A stretch of 30,000 nt of DNA from Stramonita haemastoma (taxonomy: Eukaryota > Mollusca > Gastropoda > Neogastropoda > Muricidae): NCBI GenBank assembly GCA_030674155.1, contig CM060339.1, forward strand, positions 32,608,698 through 32,638,697, read 5' to 3'. Positions 20,076 to 30,000 of this stretch are shown piece after piece. A model generated the notes under the pieces. That model ran no database searches. It was not told the DNA's origin and was given only the letters and a program-made list of their open reading frames with translations. The translations under genes were made by a program, and so were the position numbers. Positions within the stretch are counted from its first letter, which is position 1. Each line of letters begins with the position of its first letter.

Positions 20076-20321
20076 GACCTGAAGAGGAGGAACAGAGGCC
20101 GTTACTTCCATACAGAGGTGACTGACCAAATCACAGAAAAAGTGGAAGATATGATAAGACAGGAGGCTGCCGACAAACACCTGCCACTCATTCAAGCCAC
20201 ATACATAACGAAACTGAAAATCATCCGAGGGAACATGCCAGATTCCTTCTGGAAATCTGTCATTACACTGATCATCAGTGTGTGTACATTCGCCGATGAA
20301 AGCATGTGTTCTGTCATGTAA
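20076..20321 (+). CDS. GIMAP/AIG1-like GTPase, last exon and stop
   Basis: The acceptor CTATTACAG ends at 20075. The exon starts in phase 0 and runs 81 codons to TAA at 20319-20321. Its first residues (NRGRYFHTEVTDQI, 143-156) match the NGGxxYTNEMY segment that closes the AIG1 domain. A charged helix follows (157-172). Near the end is a short hydrophobic stretch, VITLIISVCTF (199-209), with W196 and K197 before it. Some vertebrate GIMAPs use a C-terminal hydrophobic segment to bind organelle membranes; this one is short, so membrane anchoring is only a possibility. The visible protein is 218 residues with no frameshift or internal stop across four exons, which argues for a working gene rather than a pseudogene. 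Confidence 0.87.
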   Translation, partial: DLKRRNRGRYFHTEVTDQITEKVEDMIRQEAADKHLPLIQATYITKLKIIRGNMPDSFWKSVITLIISVCTFADESMCSVM

Positions 20322-20991
20322 AATGGTGTTGCAGAATGTCTTTACAGACAACTCAGAAGATGATACTATGTCAAGCTGTCAGAACAACTATCACTAAAAT
20401 GACTGTTATGCTGCCAGCCATATGCATTTCATACTTTTTCGGCAGCCTCCATCGAACTCTCGCAATCTCTCCAACCAACCAGAAGTCACACAGTTGTATA
20501 TTCCCTCTCTATCAATACAGGGACACACCTTTTGTAATTATCTCATGGTCCAATCTGCATGCTGCCTTTCATTTTGACATGAATACCACATCGCATACAG
20601 ACTTTGTTTTTGTTAAGAAGTTGACAAGTTCTTGATTAGATGGCCATCGATATTAATTGTTTCAAAGTTTTTTTAAGAACCTACACTATTCTCTTGAGGT
20701 GTGGATTACACACTTTGGATTTTAAAAGTCTTTCCTTCCACAATTGGACACACACATTTTCTTAAGGTCAGTGTTCCACAAGTGCAGCGCCTACCCATTA
20801 TTTTTTTCACCCTCAGGGATGGTGTCTAAACATGACATCTGTGTTTGAGCTCCATCCCTAGTATTGTTCTTCCCACTGCAGAAGTTCGTGTCAGATTTGT
20901 AAAGGCATCCAGAGGGCTTGTTTTGTGCATTCATGTGTCGGTGTCACTGTCTATTTGAAACAAATGTTAAAGTGCTAAATGTAACCTCATA
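20322..20991 (+). other. likely 3' UTR and downstream sequence of the GIMAP-like gene
   Basis: I find no AATAAA or ATTAAA in the 670 bases after the stop codon. A 109-codon frame at 20306-20635 overlaps the coding exon in another frame and has no domain. The first canonical poly(A) hexamer is at 21067-21072, inside the MITE that begins at 20992. Confidence 0.45.
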
Positions 20992-21287
20992 TGTGACGCT
21001 CCACCACATAAGGAGTCGCACTGCACCAGGAGTCAAGTTTTAGTTATTGACAAGTTATCAATTTGCAATAAAAAGGCTATTCAATACAAAAACCAGGTTG
21101 AAAATCGGACAATTCTGTGCAAAGTTATTACAAATTGAAATGATAGACTGCAGGATGTGACAAAATGTGAAATGAGCATGTTTATTTTCGTAACAGGTTG
21201 TCAAAATGAGGGCTTGGATGTTTTCAAAACACATTCAAAAGCAAAAGGAATTTAAAAAAAAATATGTCTTGATATTTCATATATATA

Positions 21288-21714
21288 TGTGACGCTCCAC
21301 CACATAATAAGTTGGAGTCCACCAGAGGTCAATTTTTAGTTATTGACATGTTATTAATGTACAATAAAGTGGCTATCAAATACAAAAAACAGATAGAAAA
21401 TCGGACAATTCTGTGCAAAGTTATTACAAATTAAAGTGATAGACTGCAGGATGTGACAAAATGAGAAACGGGCAAGTTTATTTTCGTAACAGGTTGTCAG
21501 AATGAGGGCTTGGGTATTTTCAAAACACATTTAAAAGCAAAAGGAATAAAAAGTATGCCTTGATTATTTTATCATAAGGTAGATAAACGGATATTGTTTA
21601 ATAATCAATCAAAATCTCAAAATTGACAACATGACCCCCGACTGCCTTTAAGAGCTCCTAGCCCAAAATTGGGTAATGTGCTAAGCGACTCATTTCGTGG
21701 TGGAGCGCCACACA
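21288..21714. mobile_element. inner MITE (family M), complete, nested in another copy
   Basis: It begins TGTGACGCTCCACCACATAA and ends GCGACTCATTTCGTGGTGGAGCGCCACA. Between them is the same body as the other copies (GGACAATTCTGTGCAAAGTTATTACAAATT, about 21400). The length is about 427 bases. TA-rich sequence borders it on both sides: ATATATA on the left, and about 100 bases of TA on the right. Confidence 0.87.
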
Positions 21715-21731
21715 TATATATATATACATAT

Positions 21732-21816
<85 letters not shown>
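21715..21816. repeat. (TA)n microsatellite at the MITE insertion junction
   Basis: About 100 bases, mostly TA with TACATA interruptions at the left, between the right end of the inner MITE and the right part of the outer MITE. It probably expanded from the TA target duplication. Confidence 0.93.
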
Positions 21817-21822
<6 letters not shown>

Positions 21823-22788
21823 TACAAGGTAGAATAATGGAGATCAAAATCTCAAAATTGACAATTTGACCCCCACCTGCCTTTAATGGCTCCTAGCGCA
21901 AAATTGAGTAATGTGCTAAGCGACTCATTTCGTGGCGGAGCGTCACATATGAAGATTTCATGATTGATGGGAATTGTCTGAATTATTCTGATGGTAGAAA
22001 GAGATAGATGGGGTGAGGGGTTGACACCCATTACTGTGACATGACAACAATTCAGTGGTCAGCGCACTTGATTTCTTCAAGCTAAACATCTTTTAGTGTG
22101 GCTGCCTCTTGGATGTGTGACCATTTGTGTGCCTTGGCTTTAATACAGTCCCCCAGTTCACCCAGATGTAAATGGTGGATGCCTGCCTTCTTTGGGGTCA
22201 GGGAAGGTAAAATAGAGACTGGTTACTAGAAAAGCTGAGTTCTCTGACACTTTGCTCCAGTAACGACGGTACATGTTATGGGAATAATTTTATCTACCTT
22301 TAGTTTATTTTGATATAAAATGTTAAGATTTACAAAACTGAATACAGTTGAAAGATGATAACTTGATATATTATTTCATTTATCTATATTGGTTTTACAT
22401 TTGTCTATACATTGTATATCAATTTTGTAATCTGCTTTATGAAATGTACACTTTGCTTATAACTTGCTTCCTTTTTGGAACGTATTTTGTCCAAGAAATG
22501 TAGACAGATTCGATAATATAAATTTATGTGCTTGTGTTTGCATAAACGATTTAGACCAAAAACATAGAATTAATCAATGTGACTGTATTCTGAAAGTAAA
22601 TTTATCTCTCAGTGATCCCTATTAAACTGTAAATGTTGTGACCCCTTTTCTATAAGTATAACTGAGTGGAGGTGAGGTAGGGTATGGGAAGTTAGGGTGA
22701 TCATTCATGCACAATCCAGTATACTCTTCCTCATTTTATCCATGTAAATGGGTACCTGTCCTCAGCAAATACAGGGAAGGTAAAGCAG

Positions 22789-22789
<1 letters not shown>

Positions 22790-22848
<59 letters not shown>
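22790..22848. repeat. poly-G tract, 59 bases
   Basis: Fifty-nine G in a row in unit 2 of the tandem array, at the place where other units have AGCAGCGAGGGAGAGGAGATGGG. The reading frame through it would encode poly-Gly and is not a gene. The true length may be misjudged by sequencing. Confidence 0.9.
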
Positions 22849-22849
<1 letters not shown>

Positions 22850-23118
22850 GTGCACACCATCCTCAATATGCTGGCCATTTAGGAAGCTGAGGCCTCTAAC
22901 ACCCCATTCTACAACGATGGTACACATTATGGGAACACTTTTACCTACCTTTACTTTATTTTGATACGTTGTTGCTGTGTGTTCCCCAGCTTAATACCCT
23001 GCTGGTCACACAAAATGTTCACTCTGACTCACTCATCCCACCAGAGAATCACTGTGAGATAGGAAAAACACCCAATGAGAAGTTTGTGTATATGACTGCT
23101 TTCAAGTGCCTTGCCATA

Positions 23119-23541
23119 TGTGATGCTCTACCACATAATGAGTCGCATTGCACGAGAGGTCATTTTTAGTAGTTGACAAGCTGTTAATCTGCACTATAAA
23201 ATAGCTATTTAAAGCAAAAAGCAGATTGAAACTCGGACAATTCTATGAAACGTTATTACAACATGAAATGATACACTGCGGGACGTGACAAAATGAGAAA
23301 TGGACAAGTTTAGCATCGCGATGGTAATCAGAATGAGGATTTGGGCATTTTAAAACGGGTTTAAAAGCAAAAGGAAACAAAATTCTGCCTTTATAGTTCA
23401 TTACAAGGTTGAATAATGGCTATCGTTTCATAATCTATCAAAATCTCAAAATCAACAACTTGACCCTCACCTGCCTTTAATGGCTCCTGGTGGAAAAGTG
23501 AGTCAGGTGCAAAGCGACTCATTTTGTGGTGGAGCGTCACA
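23119..23541. mobile_element. complete MITE (family M) inside unit 2 of the tandem array
   Basis: The left end TGTGATGCTCTACCACATAATGAGTCGC and the right end GCGACTCATTTTGTGGTGGAGCGTCACA are inverted repeats of about 28 bases with three or four differences. TA flanks both sides. The length is 423 bases. The body matches the copies at 20992-21947 with more substitutions. Confidence 0.87.
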
Positions 23542-24463
23542 TATAGGCAGCCATACACCATCTTCAGAGGATATTGTTTGGATGAAATGCTCATATTATT
23601 ATTTGCAAAACTGACTACAACTGTCTGATGATAATTTGATATAAATCATTTCATTTATCCACGTAGGTTGCATTTAGATTTGTATATGCATTGTTTATTT
23701 ACCTTGTAATGATTATGCTTTGTGAGATAAAGACTCTGCAAATGGCTTACTTCATTTTGTTTGTTAAAGAAATGTGGACATGTTTGACAAAACAACCTTG
23801 TCTGTTTGTGTTTGCATGAACACTTCAGACCAAAAATATAGAGTTAATCAATAAGAAGTGTTTTTTTAAAAGTACATTTTTCCTCTCCTAATAAAAAGAA
23901 AATTCAGTGTCTATGTTGTGGCCCTGCTGATTTAGGTGTGAATGATTGGGGGACGTGAAGTGAGGGTGACGGCTTGTGCGCCTTGGCTTCAGTAGGTCTA
24001 CTGTTCCCCAGTTCACCCAGCTGTGAATGGATACCTGCCTTCTTTTAGGACAGGGGAGGTAAAGCAGCAAAGGAGAGGAGATTGGCGTCACCCACAAGAA
24101 TCTGGCAGCATGAGAAGCTGAGGTCTCTGATACCTTGCTCTGCAACAACGGTTGCAAAAGTGACTGTCAGATGATAAGTTGATATATCATTTCATTTATC
24201 CACGTTGGTTTTAGATTTGTGCGTGCATTGTTTATTTGTAATCTGCTTTATAGAATAAAGTATCTGCCAAGGACTTATTTCTGTCTTTTTTGTTCCTGAA
24301 AAGTGGACATGTTAAAACATGTGTGCTTGTGTTTCCATGAACAATTTATACCCAAAACATAGAGTCAATCGATAAGGTGGTAATTTGAAAGTAAAGTTCT
24401 CCTCCTCTGTTGATCACTGCGGATGTTGTGACCCATTTGATTTAAGAATAACCAAGCAAAGCA

Positions 24464-24499
<36 letters not shown>
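24464..24499. repeat. poly-G tract, 36 bases
   Basis: Thirty-six G in a row near the start of unit 4, in the G-rich segment that opens each unit (TGGAGGTGAGGTAGGG in unit 2). It is not at the same place as the 59-base tract, which is in the middle of its unit. Confidence 0.9.
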
Positions 24500-24501
<2 letters not shown>

Positions 24502-24720
24502 CATTCGTGCGCAATGGCTTCTGTACTGTTCCTCATTTTATCCAGCAGTAAAATGGGTACATGCCCTCTTAAGAAGTAGGAAAGATAAAGCAGCGAGGGA
24601 GAGGAGATGGGTACCACCTTAAAATGTTGGCCACTAGAGAACCTGAGGTCCTTGATTCTTTGCTTCCCAATTACAACATAGGTCATAGGAACGCCTTTAC
24701 CTAACACTAAATGACACTTA

Positions 24721-26157
24721 TCTAATAAGGTGAATCGCGTTGTGGATTCTCACAAAACAGAGTGCATGTGAGAAACGTGCCTTGCAACTTCCCATCCCTT
24801 TCCCATCCCATCCCATCCCAACAGTAGGCTACTGAAAAGCTCTGAGAAGTCAGTGTCGTATTTCTTATTGTCATTTAATTTTGTTTTCTAGCACTTAAAA
24901 AATTCCGGATGAGATTTACCATCGGTGTTTACACATTGCACCAATCTGGAGTAGAAACAACCACATCTGCAATGCATATGTCAAAACTAGGTGGATGTGC
25001 ATGCGCTCTCGTTCATGTCTGGAACCTCTTCGTAAGAATTTACAACACGCTTTCTCTTACCGGGAAAGTATAACTTTTTATTGCAAGTCTTACTCAGAGG
25101 CTGCAAGCTGTTCTCTGCGGTACATATAAGAATCAAAAGCAACAGTGACCATGTTAAAATGTCTTTGTGGGTGAATGCATGCTGTAACATGTTAGTTAAC
25201 ACTGACATGTGCAACAATAATTATGTCTGTCCACCTCAGTTCTTGTTGAGGGTATTGTCTTTTACAAGCTGACCGAAGTTGATTCAACAGTCATTATATT
25301 TTTGCTACCATCTAATGACATTATTTTCTGTCATTACAGCATCCACATATTCATCCATGTGACGGACCACAAACTGTGCATGCTAGACGCCATCTTGACC
25401 AGCTTATCATGGTATCTTTCTGGCCAACTTGTGAAGCACTAGGCAGGCAGGATTTAAAAAAGACACTTGTTTTCCTCCCATCAGAATTCTGCCTTTATTA
25501 GGTAGAATGTGTAGAGCCTGTTTTCTCCTGTACTTGTGACTCTGCAGGAGGTCTACTCACTGGCCTCAGCTGAAACATTCCAACTTCAGTGGAGTACATT
25601 AAAAGGTTCATAATAATATATTTCAGGTTTTGTTTGAGAACGAGCTGGGTAGGAAAATAATAAGCAAGAAAGAGAGAAGGGATAGAAAGGTGAGGAAAAA
25701 GACAGAAAGAAAGGGAGTGATAGGATATGGGAGATTTCTAGCACAGAATTTCTACAAAGTGGGGATGCTATTTGGATCTATACTGAAAGAACCCCTGGCA
25801 CCCCCCCCCCCCCTCGTGGGGATCAGAGATCCTATTCTGTCCAATGCAGGTGCATCGTGTGTATTATACACACTGTCCTAATTTTACAGCCCAAAAGTCT
25901 CTAAATGAGTGTCTCTTCCAGAATGCTTCCACAGAACATTCATGTTAGACGTGCACTCTTCATTCTTCAGAGTCATACCCTTCAGACTGATTTTCAAGGC
26001 TCTACTGTTTTACATCTTGGTCCTGGTAAAGCTGCTATCAATACACACAGTTTCATGCTGAACTCTGTCGATATGAGTGTGTCAGTTAAGGGCCCAACGT
26101 TTTCATTATATTGTAAAACAATATTTACATTTCACATTGTGCATCATTTTCAAAAAT
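24721..26157. other. about 1.4 kb without recognised features
   Basis: I see no domain-bearing frame, splice-bounded exon or repeat from elsewhere in the window. There is a CCCATCC repeat near 24800, a purine-rich stretch at 25660-25720 whose 83-codon frame (25630-25881) is only lysine/arginine-rich, and a C13 tract at 25801-25813. Confidence 0.35.
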
Positions 26158-26233
26158 TATGAGTTGTTTCATACATTCTTTTCGTGAACCTTCTGCCCAA
26201 ACATCTGGACTTTCTCTCTATGTTTCTTTTTAT

Positions 26234-26268
26234 GTCTCTGTCTGTCTGTCTGTCTGTCTGTCTGACTG

Positions 26269-26313
<45 letters not shown>

Positions 26314-26318
26314 GACTG

Positions 26319-26355
<37 letters not shown>

Positions 26356-26356
26356 G
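26234..26356. repeat. (TCTG)n tetranucleotide repeat
   Basis: About 120 bases of TCTG units with three TCTGACTGTG-type interruptions. It passes directly into a (CT)n tract. Confidence 0.95.
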
Positions 26357-27339
<983 letters not shown>

Positions 27340-27433
27340 CAAGACTGGATGTAGAAAAGTACATGAGTGCTTATTCCATTATCCTCGATGTAAAAGAATA
27401 AATACATAAATAAAAGAAACAATCAATCTATCA
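27340..27433 (+). mobile_element. family-A SINE 3' end fragment
   Basis: GACTGGATGTAGAAAAGTAC, then GAGTGCTTATTCCATTATCC and TCGATGTAAAAGAATAAATA match the last 60 bases of the family-A SINE at 12500-12560, followed by an A-rich tail. The rest is missing. Confidence 0.7.
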
Positions 27434-27533
27434 ATGAATAGCATAGAGAGCTGCTGCATGGCTTGTAAAGCTTTAACAAACAATACATTTTGCTCCTCGT
27501 TCTCGCTCTACCTCAACTACTGTAATCCTAGTT

Positions 27534-27660
27534 TACAATAAAAAGGTGAAAAGGTAAAGGTGTCCCATAACCTATGTGGTCATAGGGGAGCGAGGCATCA
27601 GAGACTTCGACTTCTCTAGGGGCCAGCATATTGAGGGCGGCGCCCATCTCCTCTGCCTCT
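27534..27660 (-). repeat. isolated minus-strand copy of the array's SINE-like segment
   Basis: On the minus strand: GAGGCAGAGGAGATGGGCG, CTCAATATGCTGGCCCCTAG, GTCTCTGATGCCTCGCTCCC, ATAGGTTATGGGACACC and TTTACCTTTT. This matches the middle of each unit of the array at 21985-24720 (for example 24590-24705). Here it stands alone, so this segment also spreads, or once spread, independently of the AT-rich half. Confidence 0.7.
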
Positions 27661-27781
27661 TTTAAGTATAGTTTACAATACATGTGTTTATTGCGGCTGT
27701 TGAATTTTGATATGGAATCTATGCCATGATGATTATTTGGGTTTTGATTAATTTTTTTTTTCATCTTCTTAGTTTGATTTG

Positions 27782-27867
27782 TTTTGTGCCTAGTCCCTTT
27801 CCCACTGTCCCCTTGTAAATGGGCTTGAAAGCTCACCACAGTAAACCATTGTCATTGTCATTGTCTC
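27782..27867 (+). repeat. dispersed repeat with (CATTGT)n tail, copy 2
   Basis: TTTGTGCCTAGTCCCTTTCC, CCCCTTGTAAATGGGCTTGA and AAACCATTGTCATTGTCATT match the copy at 7387-7482, with the same tail, before a short TCTCTC run. Confidence 0.72.
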
Positions 27868-28010
27868 TCTCCCAGTAACATGTTATAACGCCATGATGAC
27901 ATTAACTGTCTTGTGAACACATTAAAAAAACAACAGCACTGATGATTTAGTCAAACAGACCACGTGTTTGAACCCCCCCCCCCCCCCCCCCCCCCCGGCT
28001 TTTCATCTCC
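27868..28010. repeat. intergenic sequence with poly-C tract
   Basis: Ends in a 24-base C run (27973-27996). Nothing coding is seen. Confidence 0.6.
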
Positions 28011-28039
28011 ATACATAAAAGACAAAAACTTATCCCCTA

Positions 28040-28400
28040 AACTTTATCAAATCTATATTAAAAAGGAAGTAATCGAACAGAAATTCACCACAAAGTTCTA
28101 GAAATAGCAATCGGAAAAAGTCTCAGCTCGTTCTACCATCTCATATATGCAAATAAATTATTAGTCCCAAAGAGTATACCAGTTGACTGAGATTAACACA
28201 TTTTCTTTACCCTTTTTCAAAAAAAATATTCTTCCAAGGTTATATACAATCCTCAATAGATTACGCATCAGACCTGTGGCATTTTGCCAGTGCAAACACC
28301 ATGAAACCATTATTCAGTCTGTATAAACGTTCTTTTAAACTGGTTCTTTTGAAGAAGACGAGTAGCTCGTTAGCAGTTGATTATACTCTGTTAAAATAAC
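28040..28400 (+). mobile_element. LINE reverse transcriptase C-terminal fragment
   Basis: A short frame at about 28225-28400 reads FQGYIQSSIDYASDLWHFAS, then MKPLFSLYKRSFKLVLL, matching the SVIDYASDLWD..S...LKPL.SLHKRALKL segment found after the reverse-transcriptase palm in several animal LINEs. It stops near 28400. Upstream bases from 28040 are weaker and in another frame. Both ends are missing. Confidence 0.65.
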
Positions 28401-28407
28401 ATTCTAT

Positions 28408-28468
28408 CTTATTTTTATTTATTCCATTCTTTTATTTTGGTGATAATGGAATAAGCACCCCTGTGTTT
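28408..28468 (-). mobile_element. family-A SINE tail fragment
   Basis: TTGGTGATAATGGAATAAGCACCCCTGTG on the + strand is the complement of the family-A 3' end (GCTTATTCCATTATC). It lies just before a larger copy of the same family. Confidence 0.55.
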
Positions 28469-28547
28469 TGTTTTGTTTTGTTTGTTTGTAATCCAGTTAT
28501 GGTGTGTGGGTTATTATCTATTTATTTGTTTATTTATTCATTCTTTT

Positions 28548-28795
28548 ATATCAATGATAATGGAATAAGCACTCATGTGATATTTTAATACCAGTCCCCG
28601 TGTGTATGCAGTTTTGTAAATCTTGTCATCTGTTTCCACTGGCACACAATGGCCCACTCTTACAAAAAGAGCAACGGGATATAAAGTGTACGTGTGCGTA
28701 AGATGTTCTGCATGCGTTCTCACATGGGGCCTAGGTTTGTAGTCTCATCCGAAGGACTTTTGGGGAGAGTGGCGTCAGCACTGATGTTAACTCGA
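28548..28795 (-). mobile_element. family-A SINE, copy 3, without its tRNA-like head
   Basis: On the + strand the body runs from TATCAATGATAATGGAATAA through CCCGTGTGTATGCAGTTTTG, CACTGGCACACAATGGCCC and TCCGAAGGACTTTTGGGGAG to TGTTAACTCG near 28795. The sequence then changes to unrelated GTTGCTGCTGC, so the A-box and B-box part is lost. It is inverted relative to the copy at 12280-12574. Confidence 0.8.
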
Positions 28796-28898
28796 GTGTT
28801 GCTGCTGCAACCGCAACTACCAACAGGTTGGCAGATAGACAGAAGTTGGGAAATTATGAAAAAAGAGAAAAGCGAAAAACTGACAGCCCCCCCCCCCT

Positions 28899-28900
<2 letters not shown>

Positions 28901-28979
<79 letters not shown>
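28901..28979. repeat. (CA)n microsatellite with a C11 run
   Basis: About 79 bases of ACAC preceded by C at 28887-28897. Frames through it encode only HTHT or VCVC. Confidence 0.97.
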
Positions 28980-29020
28980 AAAAAGAACCCCACAAAAAAC
29001 ACACACATACAAAAACAAAT

Positions 29021-30000
29021 ATGGCGACGCCACAGCCCCGAAGATGGCAAGCCCGCTTGTAGGCCTACATAGCCAAGTTTGTCGGAAAGAAACATGGTAC
29101 ACTGTAGACATAAATCACCCCCAGAACACACATCAAACAATCATGTCATACAATATGATCCACCACAGCATTGCCACATTCACATGCGCAAATAAACGTA
29201 CACACTGACACACTGCACCAAGACCGTGCTCTACTCTATGCATACAAACGTTACAAGCATTTCTGATGTGTGTGGTGCTGGACTTGTGGCGATACCACAG
29301 CCCCGAAGATGGCAACCCCGCTTGCACATAGCCAAGTTTGTCGGAAAGAAACATGGTAGTGTATACATAAATCACCCCCAGAACACACATCAAATAATAA
29401 TAATAATAATAATATCATACAATATGATGCACCACAGCATTGCAACATTCACATGCAAAACCAAACATACACATTAACAACAGTGCTCGTGCATGCCTAC
29501 CCCGCCCCCCCCACCCCACTCCAACAACAAAACCATGAATAAGCTAAAGGCGCATTAAAAAAAAAATGACGCTATGCCCGTTTCGGGCCCTTGCCACCCG
29601 CACTTTTGCACAGTTACAGAGACCACGACACCACAACAGTGCTCTACTCTCTGCATAAAAAAAACTTTACAACCATTCCTGATGTGTGTGACGCTGGACT
29701 TGTTGCGATACCACAGCCCGAAGACGGCAACCCCGCTTGCATATAGCCAAGTTTGTCGGAAAGAAAAATGGTACAGTGTAGGCAATAATGACCCCTACAA
29801 CACATATCAAATTATAATATCATACAATATGATGCACCACAGCAAGGCGCAGGGTCTCTGCCACAAGCACAAACACAAAAAATGCATGCATAAACACGAG
29901 CGAATGCACGCATGCGCGCACACGTACCCCCCCCCCCCCCCCCCCCCCCATGCATAAGCTAAAGGTGCATTTCCAAAAGATATGACGAAAACTCAGGATT
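29021..30000. repeat. satellite-like tandem array, at least three units, cut by the right edge
   Basis: Units start at about 29023, 29288 and 29704 with GGCGATACCACAGCCCCGAAGATGGC-type sequence. They share GCCAAGTTTGTCGGAAAGAAAC, AATCACCCCCAGAACACA and CATACAATATGATGCACCACAGCA. Unit lengths are about 265 and 416 bases; the longer form has an additional block (AAGCTAAAGGCGCATT... to ...ACAACAGTGCTCTACTC). The third unit carries the same AAGCTAAAGGTGCATT near 29957 and leaves the window. An (AAT)n run is at 29393-29413 and a C23 tract at 29927-29949. No gene. Confidence 0.8.

Larger units (their letters stand above)
20992..21947. mobile_element. outer MITE (family M), split by a second copy
   Basis: The left part, 20992-21279, starts TGTGACGCTCCACCACATAAGGAGTCGC. 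The right part, 21818-21947, ends GCGACTCATTTCGTGGCGGAGCGTCACA. The ends are inverted repeats of about 30 bases and flanking TA is present on both sides, as in Tc1/mariner-type MITEs. Joined, it would be about 420 bases, matching the complete copy at 23119-23541. There is no coding capacity. The other copy (21288-21714) and a TA repeat sit in the break. Confidence 0.85.
21985..24720 (+). repeat. tandem array of 0.5-0.85 kb units, about 3.5 copies
   Basis: Units share a G-rich start, a segment like CCCAGTTCACCCAGATGTAAATGG, a segment AGGTAAAGCAGCGAGGGAGAGG, CTGAGGTCTCTGA, then an AT-rich half (TTGATATATCATTTCATTTATCCA, then GTGCTTGTGTTTGCATGAAC and ACATAGAGTTAATCAATA) ending in ATGTTGTGACCC. 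That ending is near 22632, 23912 and 24422. Unit 1 is about 21985-22640, unit 2 22641-23925 (carrying a MITE at 23119-23541), unit 3 23926-24435, and unit 4 24436-24720 (partial). Because the AT-rich half is also shared, these are tandem duplications rather than independent SINE insertions. Confidence 0.75.

Noticed and set aside
20306..20635. 109-codon + strand ORF after the GTPase stop
   Set aside because: It overlaps the last coding exon in a different frame, has no domain, and lies in the likely 3' UTR.
22707..22964. Poly-Gly or poly-Pro protein
   Set aside because: A product of the 59-base G run inside a tandem repeat, with no supporting features.
25630..25881. Lysine/arginine-rich 83-codon ORF
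   Set aside because: It follows from a purine-rich stretch; no domain, no splice context and a C-tract inside.
29021..30000. CRISPR array or gene family
   Set aside because: Units are several hundred bases and alike along most of their length, so this is a tandem satellite.

Overview
The window is eukaryotic, AT-rich, intron-rich and crowded with repeats. Degraded non-LTR retrotransposons, tRNA-derived SINEs and the short-period tails on several elements look like those of marine invertebrates. One SINE carries an internal block beginning GGTTGTCCCTGGCAAA, which I associate from memory with caenogastropod snail genomes. A gastropod mollusc is therefore my best guess, but it is an inference.

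The one host gene I can support is the 3' part of an AIG1/GIMAP-type GTPase on the + strand. Four exons (4981-5121, 7640-7751, 14671-14828, 20076-20321) have canonical GT/AG borders and compatible phases. Together they encode 218 residues followed by a stop: the G3 DTPG motif, the family's conserved PGPH box, a G4-like NGLD, a G5-like RYFGMNN and a C-terminal tail. The exon with the P-loop (G1) is not in the window and should lie to its left. About 657 coding bases are spread over 15.3 kb because transposons fill the introns.

Layout. 1-4400: a decayed antisense LINE (coiled-coil ORF1, endonuclease, reverse transcriptase) in the intron before the first visible exon. 5122-7639 (intron): a 5'-truncated sense LINE, an acidic ORF of unknown origin, and a (CATTGT)n-tailed repeat running into (CT)n. 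7752-14670 (intron): a broken Ty3/Gypsy element, about 8370-13370, hit by three or more later insertions, one of which was itself hit by a LINE that left a 10-bp duplication; then diverged SINEs. 14829-20075 (intron): a roughly 22-bp minisatellite, a roughly 53-bp palindromic-core repeat on both sides of an L2-like LINE, and an antisense LINE ending in (TATC)n. 20322-30000 (downstream): nested copies of a terminal-inverted-repeat MITE, a tandem array of 0.5-0.85 kb units with long poly-G tracts, (TCTG)n/(CT)n, a LINE fragment, SINE pieces, and a satellite array running off the right edge.

No bacterial-type operon, CRISPR array, rRNA or functional tRNA gene was seen. The points of most interest are the exon structure of the GIMAP-like gene, the four-level nesting in its second visible intron, the MITE-in-MITE insertion that supplies the first poly(A) hexamer after the stop codon, and the tandem array with two poly-G tracts.
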